Under the pieces are notes generated by a model. That model was not told where the DNA came from. It did no database searches and worked only from the letters and a program-made list of their open reading frames with translations. The translations under genes were made by a program, and so were the position numbers. DNA of 59,278 nt. It comes from Desulfobulbaceae bacterium (GTDB lineage: Bacteria > Desulfobacterota > Desulfobulbia > Desulfobulbales > Desulfocapsaceae). How positions within the stretch are numbered: the stretch's first letter is position 1; each line of letters opens with the position of its first letter. The stretch covers positions 1 to 59,278 of the forward strand of contig JAABSV010000022.1 of assembly GCA_011390165.1 (NCBI GenBank), written 5' to 3'. Below are positions 43,252-51,292 of the stretch, piece after piece.

Positions 43252-43473
43252 GGGCAAAATGGCTCGTATACAAACCGATATGCAAATGTACAGTTGACAA
43301 GGCGGGGGCGGGTTGTCAAGCTATGCTAGTCACCCTCCAGCAGTACCCGACATTGTTGCCGGTGCTGGTGGGTACCGCCGCACCAACTCATCTCTTCTCC
43401 CGACCATCAGGGTCGGAAAGCAGATGGCCTTGCCCGAAAGGTACTCCGAGGAACGCAGAGCAGGAGCGACAAT

Positions 43474-44064
43474 ATGACCACCAGATGCACCTGGTGTGGC
43501 GACGACCCGCTCCATGTCGCCTATCACGATAACGAATGGGGTGTTCCGGTCCACGACGACCGTCGTCTCTTCGAATTCCTCATTCTCGAAGGGGCTCAGG
43601 CCGGGTTGCGCTGGATCACCATCCTCAGAAAAAGGGAGACATACCGCCTGGCCATGGCCGGTTTCGACATTGCCGCCGTTGCCGCCTATGGTGCGCAGGA
43701 TATTTCCCGGCTGCTCGCCGACCCGGGCATCGTCCGCAATCGCCTGAAAGTCGGTGCGGCAATCAGGAACGCCCAGGCTGTCCTCGCCATCCAACAGGAG
43801 TTCGGCTCCTTTGCCGACTACCTGTGGCGCTATGTAGACCACAAGCCACTCTGCAGCCACCGACGTTCCCTGGCCGAGGTGCCGGCGCGGACCACCCTTT
43901 CCGACACCATCAGCAAGGACTTGAAAAACCGCGGCTGCTCCTTCGTCGGTTCGACCATCGTGTACTCGCTGATGCAGGCGGTCGGCATGGTCAACGACCA
44001 CACCGTCGACTGCTTTCGGTACCGGGAGATATCCGCCCTGACCGGCATTTCAAGATCGCGGTAA
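43474..44064 (+). CDS. tag: DNA-3-methyladenine glycosylase I
   Basis: Excises 3-methyladenine from alkylated DNA. 196 residues with the Tag N-terminus RCTWCGDDPLHVAYHDNEWG, then FEFLILEGAQAGLRWITILRKR and a C-terminal FVGSTIVYSLMQAVGMVNDHTVDCFRY. The zinc snap is intact: Cys5 with His18 near the start, and His and Cys in NDHTVDC. AGGAG lies just upstream of the ATG. It is convergent with a LysE-type gene 14 bp away. Confidence 0.96.
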   Translation: MTTRCTWCGDDPLHVAYHDNEWGVPVHDDRRLFEFLILEGAQAGLRWITILRKRETYRLAMAGFDIAAVAAYGAQDISRLLADPGIVRNRLKVGAAIRNAQAVLAIQQEFGSFADYLWRYVDHKPLCSHRRSLAEVPARTTLSDTISKDLKNRGCSFVGSTIVYSLMQAVGMVNDHTVDCFRYREISALTGISRSR

Positions 44065-44078
44065 CCCTCGGGCGACGG

Positions 44079-44717
44079 CTAGCGTTGCGAACTGATCGCC
44101 AGACGAAGGCCGAGCCCGATGAACAGGACGCCGACGGCGGCCTTCAACAAACGACCGATTTTACCATGCCCCTTGAATTTTTCGGTAATGCCTGAGGCGA
44201 CCAGGGCAAAGAGCAGATTGACCACGGTACCGTTGAGATTGAACAGGCAACCGAGAAAGAGAAAGGAGATGGCCGGGTGTGCTGCCCGAGGGGCCACGAA
44301 CTGCGGCAAAAAGGCGAGGAAAAAGAGGGCAACCTTGGGGTTGAGAGCATTGACCACGATCGCCTGGGCGAAGACCCTGAGGTACCCGCTCCTGGCGACC
44401 ACCTCCGCCCTGCTTTCGACCCCTTTCAACCCGGCCGAGCGAAGGGTCGTTGCACCAAGGTAGACAAGGTAGGCGGCGCCGGCCATCTTGACTACGGTAA
44501 AGGCAGAGGCGGAGGTGGCGAGTAGCAGCGACAAGCCAAAGGCGGCAAAGAGGATGTGCAAGCAACAGCCGACCCCGATGCCGAGAGCGGCCACCATCCC
44601 GGCCTTGACACCACTGCTGGCGCTCCGGCTGGCGATATAGAGCAGGTCCGCCCCCGGAGTGATATTGAGCAGCAGACCGGCGGCGACAAAGGCACCGAGA
44701 TTGACGGTATCAAACAT
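44079..44717 (-). CDS. LysE/RhtB family amino acid exporter
   Basis: 212 residues with six hydrophobic segments. The family opening is visible (AAGLLLNITPGADLLYIASRSASSGVKAGMVAALGIG), with the conserved G-x-x-x-Y-L-V-Y-L-G-A motif near residue 70 and NPKVALFFLAFLPQF near 128. RhtB-type proteins export homoserine, threonine, lysine or similar compounds; the substrate is not predictable. Single gene. The remnant at 44753-44937 lies upstream. Confidence 0.92.
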   Translation of the reverse strand: MFDTVNLGAFVAAGLLLNITPGADLLYIASRSASSGVKAGMVAALGIGVGCCLHILFAAFGLSLLLATSASAFTVVKMAGAAYLVYLGATTLRSAGLKGVESRAEVVARSGYLRVFAQAIVVNALNPKVALFFLAFLPQFVAPRAAHPAISFLFLGCLFNLNGTVVNLLFALVASGITEKFKGHGKIGRLLKAAVGVLFIGLGLRLAISSQR

Positions 44718-44752
44718 GGTGCCTCCTCTGAATACGAATCCGGCAACCCGGT

Positions 44753-44937
44753 TTACTCGCTCCAGAGATAATCCTGAACGTCAGACGAACCGCGTCCCGG
44801 GTGGATTCCTTGTCGCGCCAATGATTGATCCGCAGTTTTTCCGCCTTAAGCGTTTCGAGCAGACCGACGGCTATAGGCTTGATACGCTTGATAAGCCTGT
44901 CAGGAGAGGTGAATCGTGATTTTTTTTGTAAATTCAA
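44753..44937 (-). pseudogene. C-terminal remnant of a type I restriction R subunit (hsdR), frameshifted
   Basis: The minus-strand reading from 44937 contains VGLLETLKAEKLRINHWRD and KESTRDAVRLTF. This matches, from memory, the helical C-terminus of HsdR proteins (pattern LKxEKLxxxWRxKxxxRxAVRxxI). After about 44777 the pattern is lost in that frame, but skipping one base lets it continue as QDYLWSE followed by TAA at 44753-44755. A single-base deletion is therefore likely. No motor or nuclease domain, no hsdM or hsdS is in the window. The first codon lies 6 bp from the 3' end of tRNA-Ala, which marks it as the scar of an island at that tRNA. Confidence 0.55.
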
Positions 44938-44942
44938 ATATA

Positions 44943-45018
44943 TGGTGGAGCTGAGGGGGATCGAACCCCTGACCTACGCATTGCGAACGCGTCGCTCTCC
45001 CAGCTGAGCTACAGCCCC
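44943..45018 (-). tRNA. tRNA-Ala (anticodon CGC)
   Basis: Minus strand from 45018 to 44943. It starts GGGGCTGTAGCTCAGCTGGG. The anticodon arm is ACGCG-TTCGCAA-TGCGT with one G-T pair and anticodon CGC. The T-arm is AGGGG-TTCGATC-CCCCT, and an encoded CCA ends the gene. It reads alanine codon GCG. The hsdR remnant starts at its 3' end. Confidence 0.95.
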
Positions 45019-45307
45019 TCCCGATATTGAACCGCAAGTACTCTCCGCCGCGTTGCCTTATCCCCGGCAACAGCTGACAGAGCGTGGGCGAAAAGCTAGC
45101 CGGTGTCGCGTCAGAAGGCAAGTATTTTCTGCGTGAAAAGGATGAGGTTGAGCTTTTGCCTGGTGAATGCATCCGAAGCAAATAACTGGTGCGCAACAGA
45201 CCGGAAGCGGGTAATTTGCCAGTTGTACAGCCAGCCTTCAGCCAGTTCCGCCATCCGGCGACGAATCTGCCCACCCCGCAAGGAAACAATGATGTTTGGA
45301 GAAAACG

Positions 45308-45706
45308 ATGTTTGATATTTTTATCAAGACCCACTTTGCCGGTGCACACCATCTGCGAGACTACCCTGGTGACTGCGAGACCCCGCACGGTCACAACTGG
45401 AAGGTGCAGGTGACGGTACGGGCCGCCGAACTGGACCAGTGTGGTATGGGAATTGACTTCACCGTCTTGAAACGGGTAGTCAAAGAGGTCATCGATCTCC
45501 TTGACCACAAGGATCTCAATACCCTCCCCTGGTTTCAGGACCGCAACCCCTCTTCCGAACATATTGCCGCCTTTATTTTCCAGCGGGTGCAGGCTGCCCT
45601 GCCGGCTGGTCCGTATTCCATATTCAGTGTCCGGGTGATGGAGACCGACAAGCAGGGTCTGGTCTACTATGGCGACCCGGTGATAGGAGGAGTTTCCGGA
45701 TCATGA
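45308..45706 (+). CDS. queD: 6-carboxy-5,6,7,8-tetrahydropterin synthase (QueD)
   Basis: Early enzyme of queuosine synthesis, making 6-carboxytetrahydropterin from dihydroneopterin triphosphate. 132 residues. Zinc ligands and active site: [10 protein letters not shown] near residue 13, then CETPHGHNW (catalytic Cys and two His). The C-terminal part has [10 protein letters not shown] and [15 protein letters not shown] 7 bases upstream sets the start at the ATG at 45308; a TTG four codons earlier overlaps that site. No preQ1 riboswitch was recognised in the 289-bp spacer upstream. It is coupled to the next gene by ATGA overlap. Confidence 0.93.
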   Translation: MFDIFIKTHFAGAHHLRDYPGDCETPHGHNWKVQVTVRAAELDQCGMGIDFTVLKRVVKEVIDLLDHKDLNTLPWFQDRNPSSEHIAAFIFQRVQAALPAGPYSIFSVRVMETDKQGLVYYGDPVIGGVSGS

Positions 45707-46980
45707 TTGCTATCAGCGATATTCGCCTCTGTGTTGTCGGCCTGGGCTATGTCGGGCTCCCCCTGGCAGTCGAATTCGGCAAGGTTCTGCCCACCCTTGG
45801 TTTTGACCGTAACCCGGCACGGATCGCCGAACTGGAACAGGGCCGGGACCAGACCCTGGAGGTATCGGCGGAGGAGTTGGCCGAGGCCGGTCAACTCCGA
45901 TTCACCGCCGAACCGGCGGCCATCTCGGCCTGCAATGTCTTTGTGATTGCCGTGCCGACCCCCATCGACGCTGCCAAGCGCCCTGACTTCGGCCCGCTGC
46001 TCAGTGCCTCGGAAACAGTGGCGGCAGCCCTGGGCAAGGGGGACGTGGTGGTCTACGAGTCGACGGTTTATCCGGGCGCCACCGAAGAGGTCTGCGTGCC
46101 CATCCTCGAGAGAGGGTCCGGCCTGCGCTACAACAGCGACTTCTTCTGCGGCTACAGTCCGGAACGGATCAACCCCGGCGACAAGGAACACCGCCTGCCA
46201 AGTATCGTCAAGATCACCGCCGGTTCCACCCCGGAAGCGGCCCGTTTCGTCGATGCGCTCTATGGCCGGATCATCACCGCCGGTACCTTTCCGGCCAGTT
46301 CCATCAAGGTCGCCGAGGCCGCCAAGGTGATCGAAAATACCCAGCGTGACGTAAACATCGCCCTGATCAATGAACTGGCGCTGATCTTCGAACGGTTGGA
46401 CATCAACACCACCGAGGTTCTTGAGGCAGCCGGCACGAAATGGAATTTTCTCCCCTTCCGGCCGGGCCTGGTGGGTGGCCATTGCATCGGAGTCGACCCC
46501 TACTATCTCACCCACAAGGCCCAGGAGGTTGGCTACCACCCGAACATGATTCTCGCCGGCCGCCGCCTGAACGACAGCATGGGCACCTATATCGCCGCAA
46601 CGGTGATCAAAAAGATGCTCCAAAAAGGGATTGATGTCGCCCGTTCCAGGGTTCTGGTGATGGGGCTGGCCTTCAAGGAGAACTGTCCTGACCTGCGCAA
46701 CACCAGGGTGACCGATATCATCAACGAGTTTCTTGCCTACGGCGTGACCGTCGATGTCCATGATCCCTGGGTCCAGCCGGCAGAGGCCCTGAGCGCCTAC
46801 GGCATCTCTCTGGTTGCCACCCCCGAACCGGCTGCTTACAGTGCGGTGGTGGTGGCAGTGGCACACCGGCAGTTTCTGCAGATGGACATTGCCGATCTGC
46901 GGGGGTTCTGCCGCCCGGAGGCGGTGGTGTACGATGTCAAAAGCCTCTTTCCCGCCGATCAGGTGGATGGCAGCCTGTAA
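45703..46980 (+). CDS. tviB: UDP-N-acetyl-hexosamine 6-dehydrogenase (TviB/WbpO type)
   Basis: Oxidises UDP-GlcNAc or UDP-GalNAc twice to the uronic acid, for surface polysaccharides. 425 residues. The NAD fold is [17 protein letters not shown] at 10-26. Other marks are [16 protein letters not shown], the dimer-helix motif [18 protein letters not shown], and the catalytic cysteine in [12 protein letters not shown]. The form [15 protein letters not shown] is that of TviB-like enzymes rather than UDP-glucose dehydrogenases. It is oddly coupled to queD by an ATGA overlap, while no other sugar-pathway genes adjoin it. Confidence 0.9.
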   Translation: MIAISDIRLCVVGLGYVGLPLAVEFGKVLPTLGFDRNPARIAELEQGRDQTLEVSAEELAEAGQLRFTAEPAAISACNVFVIAVPTPIDAAKRPDFGPLLSASETVAAALGKGDVVVYESTVYPGATEEVCVPILERGSGLRYNSDFFCGYSPERINPGDKEHRLPSIVKITAGSTPEAARFVDALYGRIITAGTFPASSIKVAEAAKVIENTQRDVNIALINELALIFERLDINTTEVLEAAGTKWNFLPFRPGLVGGHCIGVDPYYLTHKAQEVGYHPNMILAGRRLNDSMGTYIAATVIKKMLQKGIDVARSRVLVMGLAFKENCPDLRNTRVTDIINEFLAYGVTVDVHDPWVQPAEALSAYGISLVATPEPAAYSAVVVAVAHRQFLQMDIADLRGFCRPEAVVYDVKSLFPADQVDGSL

Positions 46981-47007
46981 AAGCTGCCGCCAGAAAAGGA
47001 GCGCACC

Positions 47008-48033
47008 ATGCTGCAGTCAGTACCGGTGGAGAAGGCAGTGGGGATGGTCCTCCCCCACGATATCACCGAGATCGTGAAGGATGTGAAGAAGGGGGCGGCC
47101 TTCAGGAAGGGGCACATCATCCGCGCCGAAGATATCCCCCATCTGAAACGACTGGGCAAGGACCATATGTACCTCCTCAGCCTCGGTGCCGAGGAGATCC
47201 ACGAAAACGAAGCGGCCTTGATACTGGCCCGTGCTCTGGCGGGAAGTGGCGTGGAGTACGACAAACAGCCCCAGGAGGGCAAGGTGGCCCTGCGCGCCAC
47301 CTGCGATGGGCTGCTGCGGATCAACCGGGAAAATCTCTTGCGCCTCAATCTCCTCGGAGAGGTGATGTGCGCCACCCTGCACGACAACACGCCGGTACAC
47401 AAAGGGGAGAATGTCGCCGCCACCAGGCTTATCCCCCTGATTGCCCCGCGCAGGCTCCTCGCCGAAGCGGAAAAAATTCTCGCCTCCGGCTCGCCGGTTG
47501 TCCAGGTCCAGCCTCTTCGGCAAGTACGGATCGGTTTGGTGATCACCGGCAACGAGGTCTTCTACGGCCGGATCGAGGACCAGTTTGAGGGGGTACTGCG
47601 GCAGAAGGCTGCAGCAATTGGCGGCGAAATCCTCCTGGTCAGGCGTGCCCCGGACGACAGGGAGGCGATCGCCCGGGAGATTGCCGCCTGCCTCGAGGCC
47701 GGTGCCGAACTGGTGGTGACCAGCGGTGGCATGTCGGTGGACCCTGACGATGTCACCCGCGAGGGGATCATTCTCGCCGGGGCCAGCGAGGTGGTATACG
47801 GCACCCCGGTCCTGCCCGGGGCGATGTTTCTCATTGGCCGCATCGGCGAGGTGCCGATCATCGGCCTGCCGGCCTGCGGGATGTACCACCAGATCACCGT
47901 CTTTGATCTGGTCCTGCCCAGGGTCCTCACCGGTCAGCAGATCAGCCGCCGGGAGATCGCCGAAATGGGCCATGGTGGACTCTGCCGGAACTGCCCCACC
48001 TGCCACTTCCCGATCTGCCCCTTCGGCCGGTAA
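47008..48033 (+). CDS. Molybdopterin-binding protein, MoeA/MoCF-like, with C-terminal Cys motif
   Basis: 341 residues. The N-terminal third resembles the opening of MoeA (VGMVLPHDITEIV, AFRKGHIIRAEDI). The centre has the MoCF fold: IGLVITGNEVFYGRI, then VVTSGGMSVDPDDVTREGI and GAMFLIG, followed by GLPACGMYHQITVFDLVLPR. It ends in a cysteine cluster CRNCPTCHFPICPFG, which could bind a metal or iron-sulfur centre. Such short MoeA-like proteins accompany molybdenum or tungsten enzymes in anaerobes. Whether it inserts metal is unproven. It starts 27 bp after the dehydrogenase. Confidence 0.85.
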   Translation: MLQSVPVEKAVGMVLPHDITEIVKDVKKGAAFRKGHIIRAEDIPHLKRLGKDHMYLLSLGAEEIHENEAALILARALAGSGVEYDKQPQEGKVALRATCDGLLRINRENLLRLNLLGEVMCATLHDNTPVHKGENVAATRLIPLIAPRRLLAEAEKILASGSPVVQVQPLRQVRIGLVITGNEVFYGRIEDQFEGVLRQKAAAIGGEILLVRRAPDDREAIAREIAACLEAGAELVVTSGGMSVDPDDVTREGIILAGASEVVYGTPVLPGAMFLIGRIGEVPIIGLPACGMYHQITVFDLVLPRVLTGQQISRREIAEMGHGGLCRNCPTCHFPICPFGR

Positions 48034-48074
48034 TGCCGGTAATACCAGGAATGCTGATAGTGCCGGTACGGTCG

Positions 48075-49544
48075 TTACTCAACCCGTAAGCGCACCACCG
48101 TCGCCCCCCAGCCCCCGGATTGTGGTTCCGCCAGACGGTAGCTGGCGACCAGCGGGCTGCGCGCAAGCAAGGCATGGACCGAACGGCGCAGATCGCCGCG
48201 CCCCTTGCCGTGGATAATCCGCACCTCGAAAATCTCCCGGGCCAGACACTCCTGCAAATAGTCAGGAATCAGGCTCTTCACTTCCCTGGCGGAAAAGGTG
48301 TGCAGATCGAGTTCCGGGCCGATGGGCAGGAGCACCGGTTCATCGCCTGCCGGCAGATCACTCTCTTCAGCAGCCACCGCCACAGCATCCCTGGCGAGCA
48401 GGGCAAGAACCATTTCCGCTACCCGCTGCGAGGCCCCCGGCTCTCCCAGACGGGCCCGGACAGTGGCCAGTGCGGCCAGCACCCGCTCCCTCCCCTCTCC
48501 TGCCACCAGCAACTCGCTCAGCGCTTGGGCCAGAGCTGCCGGTTCAACCTCCTCCTGGAGCAGTTCCGGTACCGCCCGCTGGTCGGCGATCAGATTGACC
48601 AGGGAAAAATGGTCCAGCCTGACCAGCATCCGGCCGAGATAGTAGGAGAGCGGGCTCAGTTTGTAGACCACCACCATCGGTACGCCGAGAATTGCCAGTT
48701 CCAGGGTCACTGTTCCGGAGGCGGCAACAACCGCCCGGCAGGCGGCCATCAGGGCGTAGCGATCGTCGTCGACCAGGCGGATATCCAGTCCATCCAGCTT
48801 GGGATCACCCTCGCGCAGGCCGGCTTCGGCCAGCTCTTCCCGGCTGATTGTTGCCGCCCGGGGGATACAAAAGACCAGCGGGTTAAGGGATCGGCTCTGC
48901 AGAAGGTGGGCGGTCTCCAGGAAGACCGGCAGCAAGGCGCTCACTTCGCGTCGGCGACTGCCGGGGAGGAGTCCCACCAGGTCACTGCCGGCCGGGATAT
49001 TGTGGGCGGCCCGAAACTGGGCCTCGCTGAGGGTCGCCCGAACCGAATCGAGCAGAGGGTGACCGACATAGCGCGCCGACAGGCCGTGGCGGCGAAAGAA
49101 CTCCTCTTCGAAAGGCAGGATCACCGCCAACTGGTCGACACGGGCGGCAATGGTTTTCACCCTTCCGGATCGCCAGGCCCAGACCTGCGGGGCAATATAG
49201 TAAAAAACCGGAATTCCCAGTTTTTTTGCCTTGCTGGCGAGAAGGAGGTTGAAGTCGGGAAGGTCTATCAACAGCAGCAGGTCGGGCCGATGGCTGGCCA
49301 GACGTTGGCGGAGGAGGCGCTGTGCGCGGCAGATATCGGCGAGATGGGCAAAGACCTCAAAGACCCCGACCACCGAAACCCTGGTGGCATCAAAGAGAAT
49401 CTCGACTCCGGCGGCGGCCAGTTCCGGGCCACCCATCCCACAGATCTGCAGGTCGGGGCTGTGCTGCAGCAGGGCCCGAACCACCCTTGCCCCATGCAGG
49501 TCACCGGAGGCCTCACCGGTGACAATCATCACTTTTTTGCTCAT
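48075..49544 (-). CDS. lpxB: Lipid-A-disaccharide synthase fused to a C-terminal Smr domain
   Basis: 489 residues, against about 380 for a usual LpxB. Residues 1-385 are LpxB (GT19): VTGEASGDLHGA, GMGGPEL, LLIDLPDFN, YYIAPQVWAW, GHPLLD, GLLPGSRRREV, ASGTVTLELAILGVPMVV. A linker of about 24 acidic/proline residues (386-408) leads to an Smr domain at 409-489: LDLHTFSAREV, RIIHGKGRGDLR, and GGWGATVVRL. Smr domains bind or cut nucleic acid in MutS2 and similar proteins. One frame covers both parts without interruption. It overlaps the upstream oxidoreductase by ATGA. The linker and fusion are intact in this read. Confidence 0.9.
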   Translation of the reverse strand: MSKKVMIVTGEASGDLHGARVVRALLQHSPDLQICGMGGPELAAAGVEILFDATRVSVVGVFEVFAHLADICRAQRLLRQRLASHRPDLLLLIDLPDFNLLLASKAKKLGIPVFYYIAPQVWAWRSGRVKTIAARVDQLAVILPFEEEFFRRHGLSARYVGHPLLDSVRATLSEAQFRAAHNIPAGSDLVGLLPGSRRREVSALLPVFLETAHLLQSRSLNPLVFCIPRAATISREELAEAGLREGDPKLDGLDIRLVDDDRYALMAACRAVVAASGTVTLELAILGVPMVVVYKLSPLSYYLGRMLVRLDHFSLVNLIADQRAVPELLQEEVEPAALAQALSELLVAGEGRERVLAALATVRARLGEPGASQRVAEMVLALLARDAVAVAAEESDLPAGDEPVLLPIGPELDLHTFSAREVKSLIPDYLQECLAREIFEVRIIHGKGRGDLRRSVHALLARSPLVASYRLAEPQSGGWGATVVRLRVE

Positions 49545-50524
49545 CCCTTGTCGGGGTGAAGAAACTTTTTAAACAACGGCAGACTCTGGTGCTCCTTGAT
49601 CTGGGCCATCACCTGCAAAGCGATTTCCAAGGCCCGTCGCCCCTCCGCCCCGGAGACCGCCGGCCGGCTCCGCTGGCGGACGTGCTCGACAAAGCTGGTC
49701 ACTTCACTCAACAGGGCATCGCCATCGGCGAAGGTTCGCAGTTCGACCACCTGCTTGGGCATGCCGTTTTCCCGCAGTTCCTTACTGAGTTGAATGGTCA
49801 TGATTTTCCGGTTGCCGAAATCGACATTGATATAGGAACCCGGCTGGAAAATCCGCATCTGCCGCATATTGGTTCGAGATATCCGGCTGACGGTGACATT
49901 GGCGGTAGCGCCATTGGCAAAGATGATCCGGGCATTGGCGATATCGGTGGTGGTAGTGGCAACCGGTGCCCCGACCGTATGGATTGTTTCGATGGGGGAA
50001 TCGACGATATTGAGGATGATGTCGATATCGTGGATCATCAGGTCGAGAACCACATCGACATCGACACCCCGGTTCTTGAAGGTGGTGATCCGGTTGCTCT
50101 CGATGAAGACCGGGGTGGTGAGAAAGGGCCCCATGGCCTGAACGGCTGGATTGAAGCGCTCGAGATGGCCGACCTGGAGAATGCGCCCACCAACCTCCGC
50201 CCTGGCCAGCAGGTCGTCGGCCTCGGCGAGGGTGACGGTCATCGGCTTTTCCAGCAGAACATCGACCCCGGCAGCCAGGCAGTCGCTGGCCACCTGGTGG
50301 TGGAGGGTGGTGGGGACGGCCACCGACACCGCTTCAACCTGGCTGAGAAGAAGGCGATAATCGGTAAAGGGCGTACAGCCGCACTCCCCGGCCACCCGCG
50401 TTGCCGTCTCGAGGTTGCTGTCGGCCACCCCGACCAGTTCAACCCCGGCCAGCGCGGCATACTTCTGGGCATGGAAACGGCCAAGATACCCGACCCCGAT
50501 TACCCCCGCCCGTATGCTCTTCAT
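49541..50524 (-). CDS. Gfo/Idh/MocA oxidoreductase, possible UDP-GlcNAc 3-dehydrogenase (GnnA-like)
   Basis: 327 residues. The NAD fold is GVIGVGYLGRFHAQKYA at 7-23, then VPTTLHHQVA, the catalytic EKPMT (Lys-Pro) near residue 92, and a C-terminal domain with DLMIHDIDIILNI (the active-site His). The coupling to lpxB by ATGA overlap suggests it acts in lipid A or a UDP-sugar step. In Leptospira and Acidithiobacillus the related GnnA makes the 3-keto sugar for 3-amino lipid A, together with the transaminase GnnB. No GnnB homologue is seen here, so that role is an inference. Confidence 0.82.
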   Translation of the reverse strand: MKSIRAGVIGVGYLGRFHAQKYAALAGVELVGVADSNLETATRVAGECGCTPFTDYRLLLSQVEAVSVAVPTTLHHQVASDCLAAGVDVLLEKPMTVTLAEADDLLARAEVGGRILQVGHLERFNPAVQAMGPFLTTPVFIESNRITTFKNRGVDVDVVLDLMIHDIDIILNIVDSPIETIHTVGAPVATTTTDIANARIIFANGATANVTVSRISRTNMRQMRIFQPGSYINVDFGNRKIMTIQLSKELRENGMPKQVVELRTFADGDALLSEVTSFVEHVRQRSRPAVSGAEGRRALEIALQVMAQIKEHQSLPLFKKFLHPDKG

Positions 50525-50584
50525 CTCTTATTCCTCACTTGGCAAACAACGGAACCACTGACAGGGGCTGGCCCTCAGCGAGGC

Positions 50585-51292
50585 TCAGATCCCCAGATAG
50601 GCCTTCTGGATATCCTTGTTGTCCAGAAGTTCGCCGGCCGCACCAGCCAGAGTGATCCGGCCGTTTTCCATGACATAGCCACGGTCGGCGATGTGCAGGG
50701 CCTGGTTGGCATTCTGTTCGACAAGAAATATGGTCGTGTTGCTCTCTTCGTTGATCTGGCGGATGATTTCGAAAATCTGCCTGATGACCAAAGGGGCGAG
50801 TCCCATGGAGGGCTCGTCGAGGAGCAGCATCCGGGGGCGTGCCATCAGTGCCCGCGACATTGCCAGCATCTGCTGTTCACCACCACTCAGGTTGCCGCCA
50901 TCCTGGTATCGGCGCTCAGCCAGGATCGGGAAGAGGGTGAAGATGTAGTCCATATCCCGCTTCACCCCCTCACGGTCGGTGCGCAGAAAGGCACCCATAT
51001 CGAGATTTTCCTTCACCGTCAGTTGCGGGAAGATATGCCGCCCCTCCGGCACCTGACAAATGCCGAGGCGAACAATTTCATCGGCCGGCAGACCCTGGAT
51101 CTCCCGGTCCTGGAAAAGAATCTTTCCCGAGCGGCAGGGGGTGACTCCGCAGATGGTCATCAAAGTGGTGCTTTTGCCGGCGCCGTTGGCCCCGATGAGG
51201 GTAATGATCTCCCCTTCCTTTACTTCCAGAGAGATCCCCTTGATTGCCAGTTTGTTGCCATACCCCGATTGTACCTCGACGAGCTCAAGCAT
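50585..51292 (-). CDS. livF: Branched-chain amino acid ABC transporter ATP-binding protein LivF
   Basis: 235 residues, second nucleotide-binding subunit. The Walker A is GANGAGKSTTL, the signature is NLSGGEQQMLAM, and Walker B is LLLDEPSMGLAP with a switch His replaced in the usual LivF way (LVEQN). The start at 51292 overlaps the livG stop by 8 bases, with GGAGG at spacing 5. The frame is open five codons further up, but that start is not supported. Last gene of livKHMGF. Confidence 0.94.
   Translation of the reverse strand: MLELVEVQSGYGNKLAIKGISLEVKEGEIITLIGANGAGKSTTLMTICGVTPCRSGKILFQDREIQGLPADEIVRLGICQVPEGRHIFPQLTVKENLDMGAFLRTDREGVKRDMDYIFTLFPILAERRYQDGGNLSGGEQQMLAMSRALMARPRMLLLDEPSMGLAPLVIRQIFEIIRQINEESNTTIFLVEQNANQALHIADRGYVMENGRITLAGAAGELLDNKDIQKAYLGI

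Noticed and set aside
45019..45307. Searched for a preQ1 riboswitch upstream of queD
   Set aside because: No hairpin followed by the A-rich pseudoknot strand was seen; only a small GTTGCC/GGCAAC dyad near tRNA-Ala.
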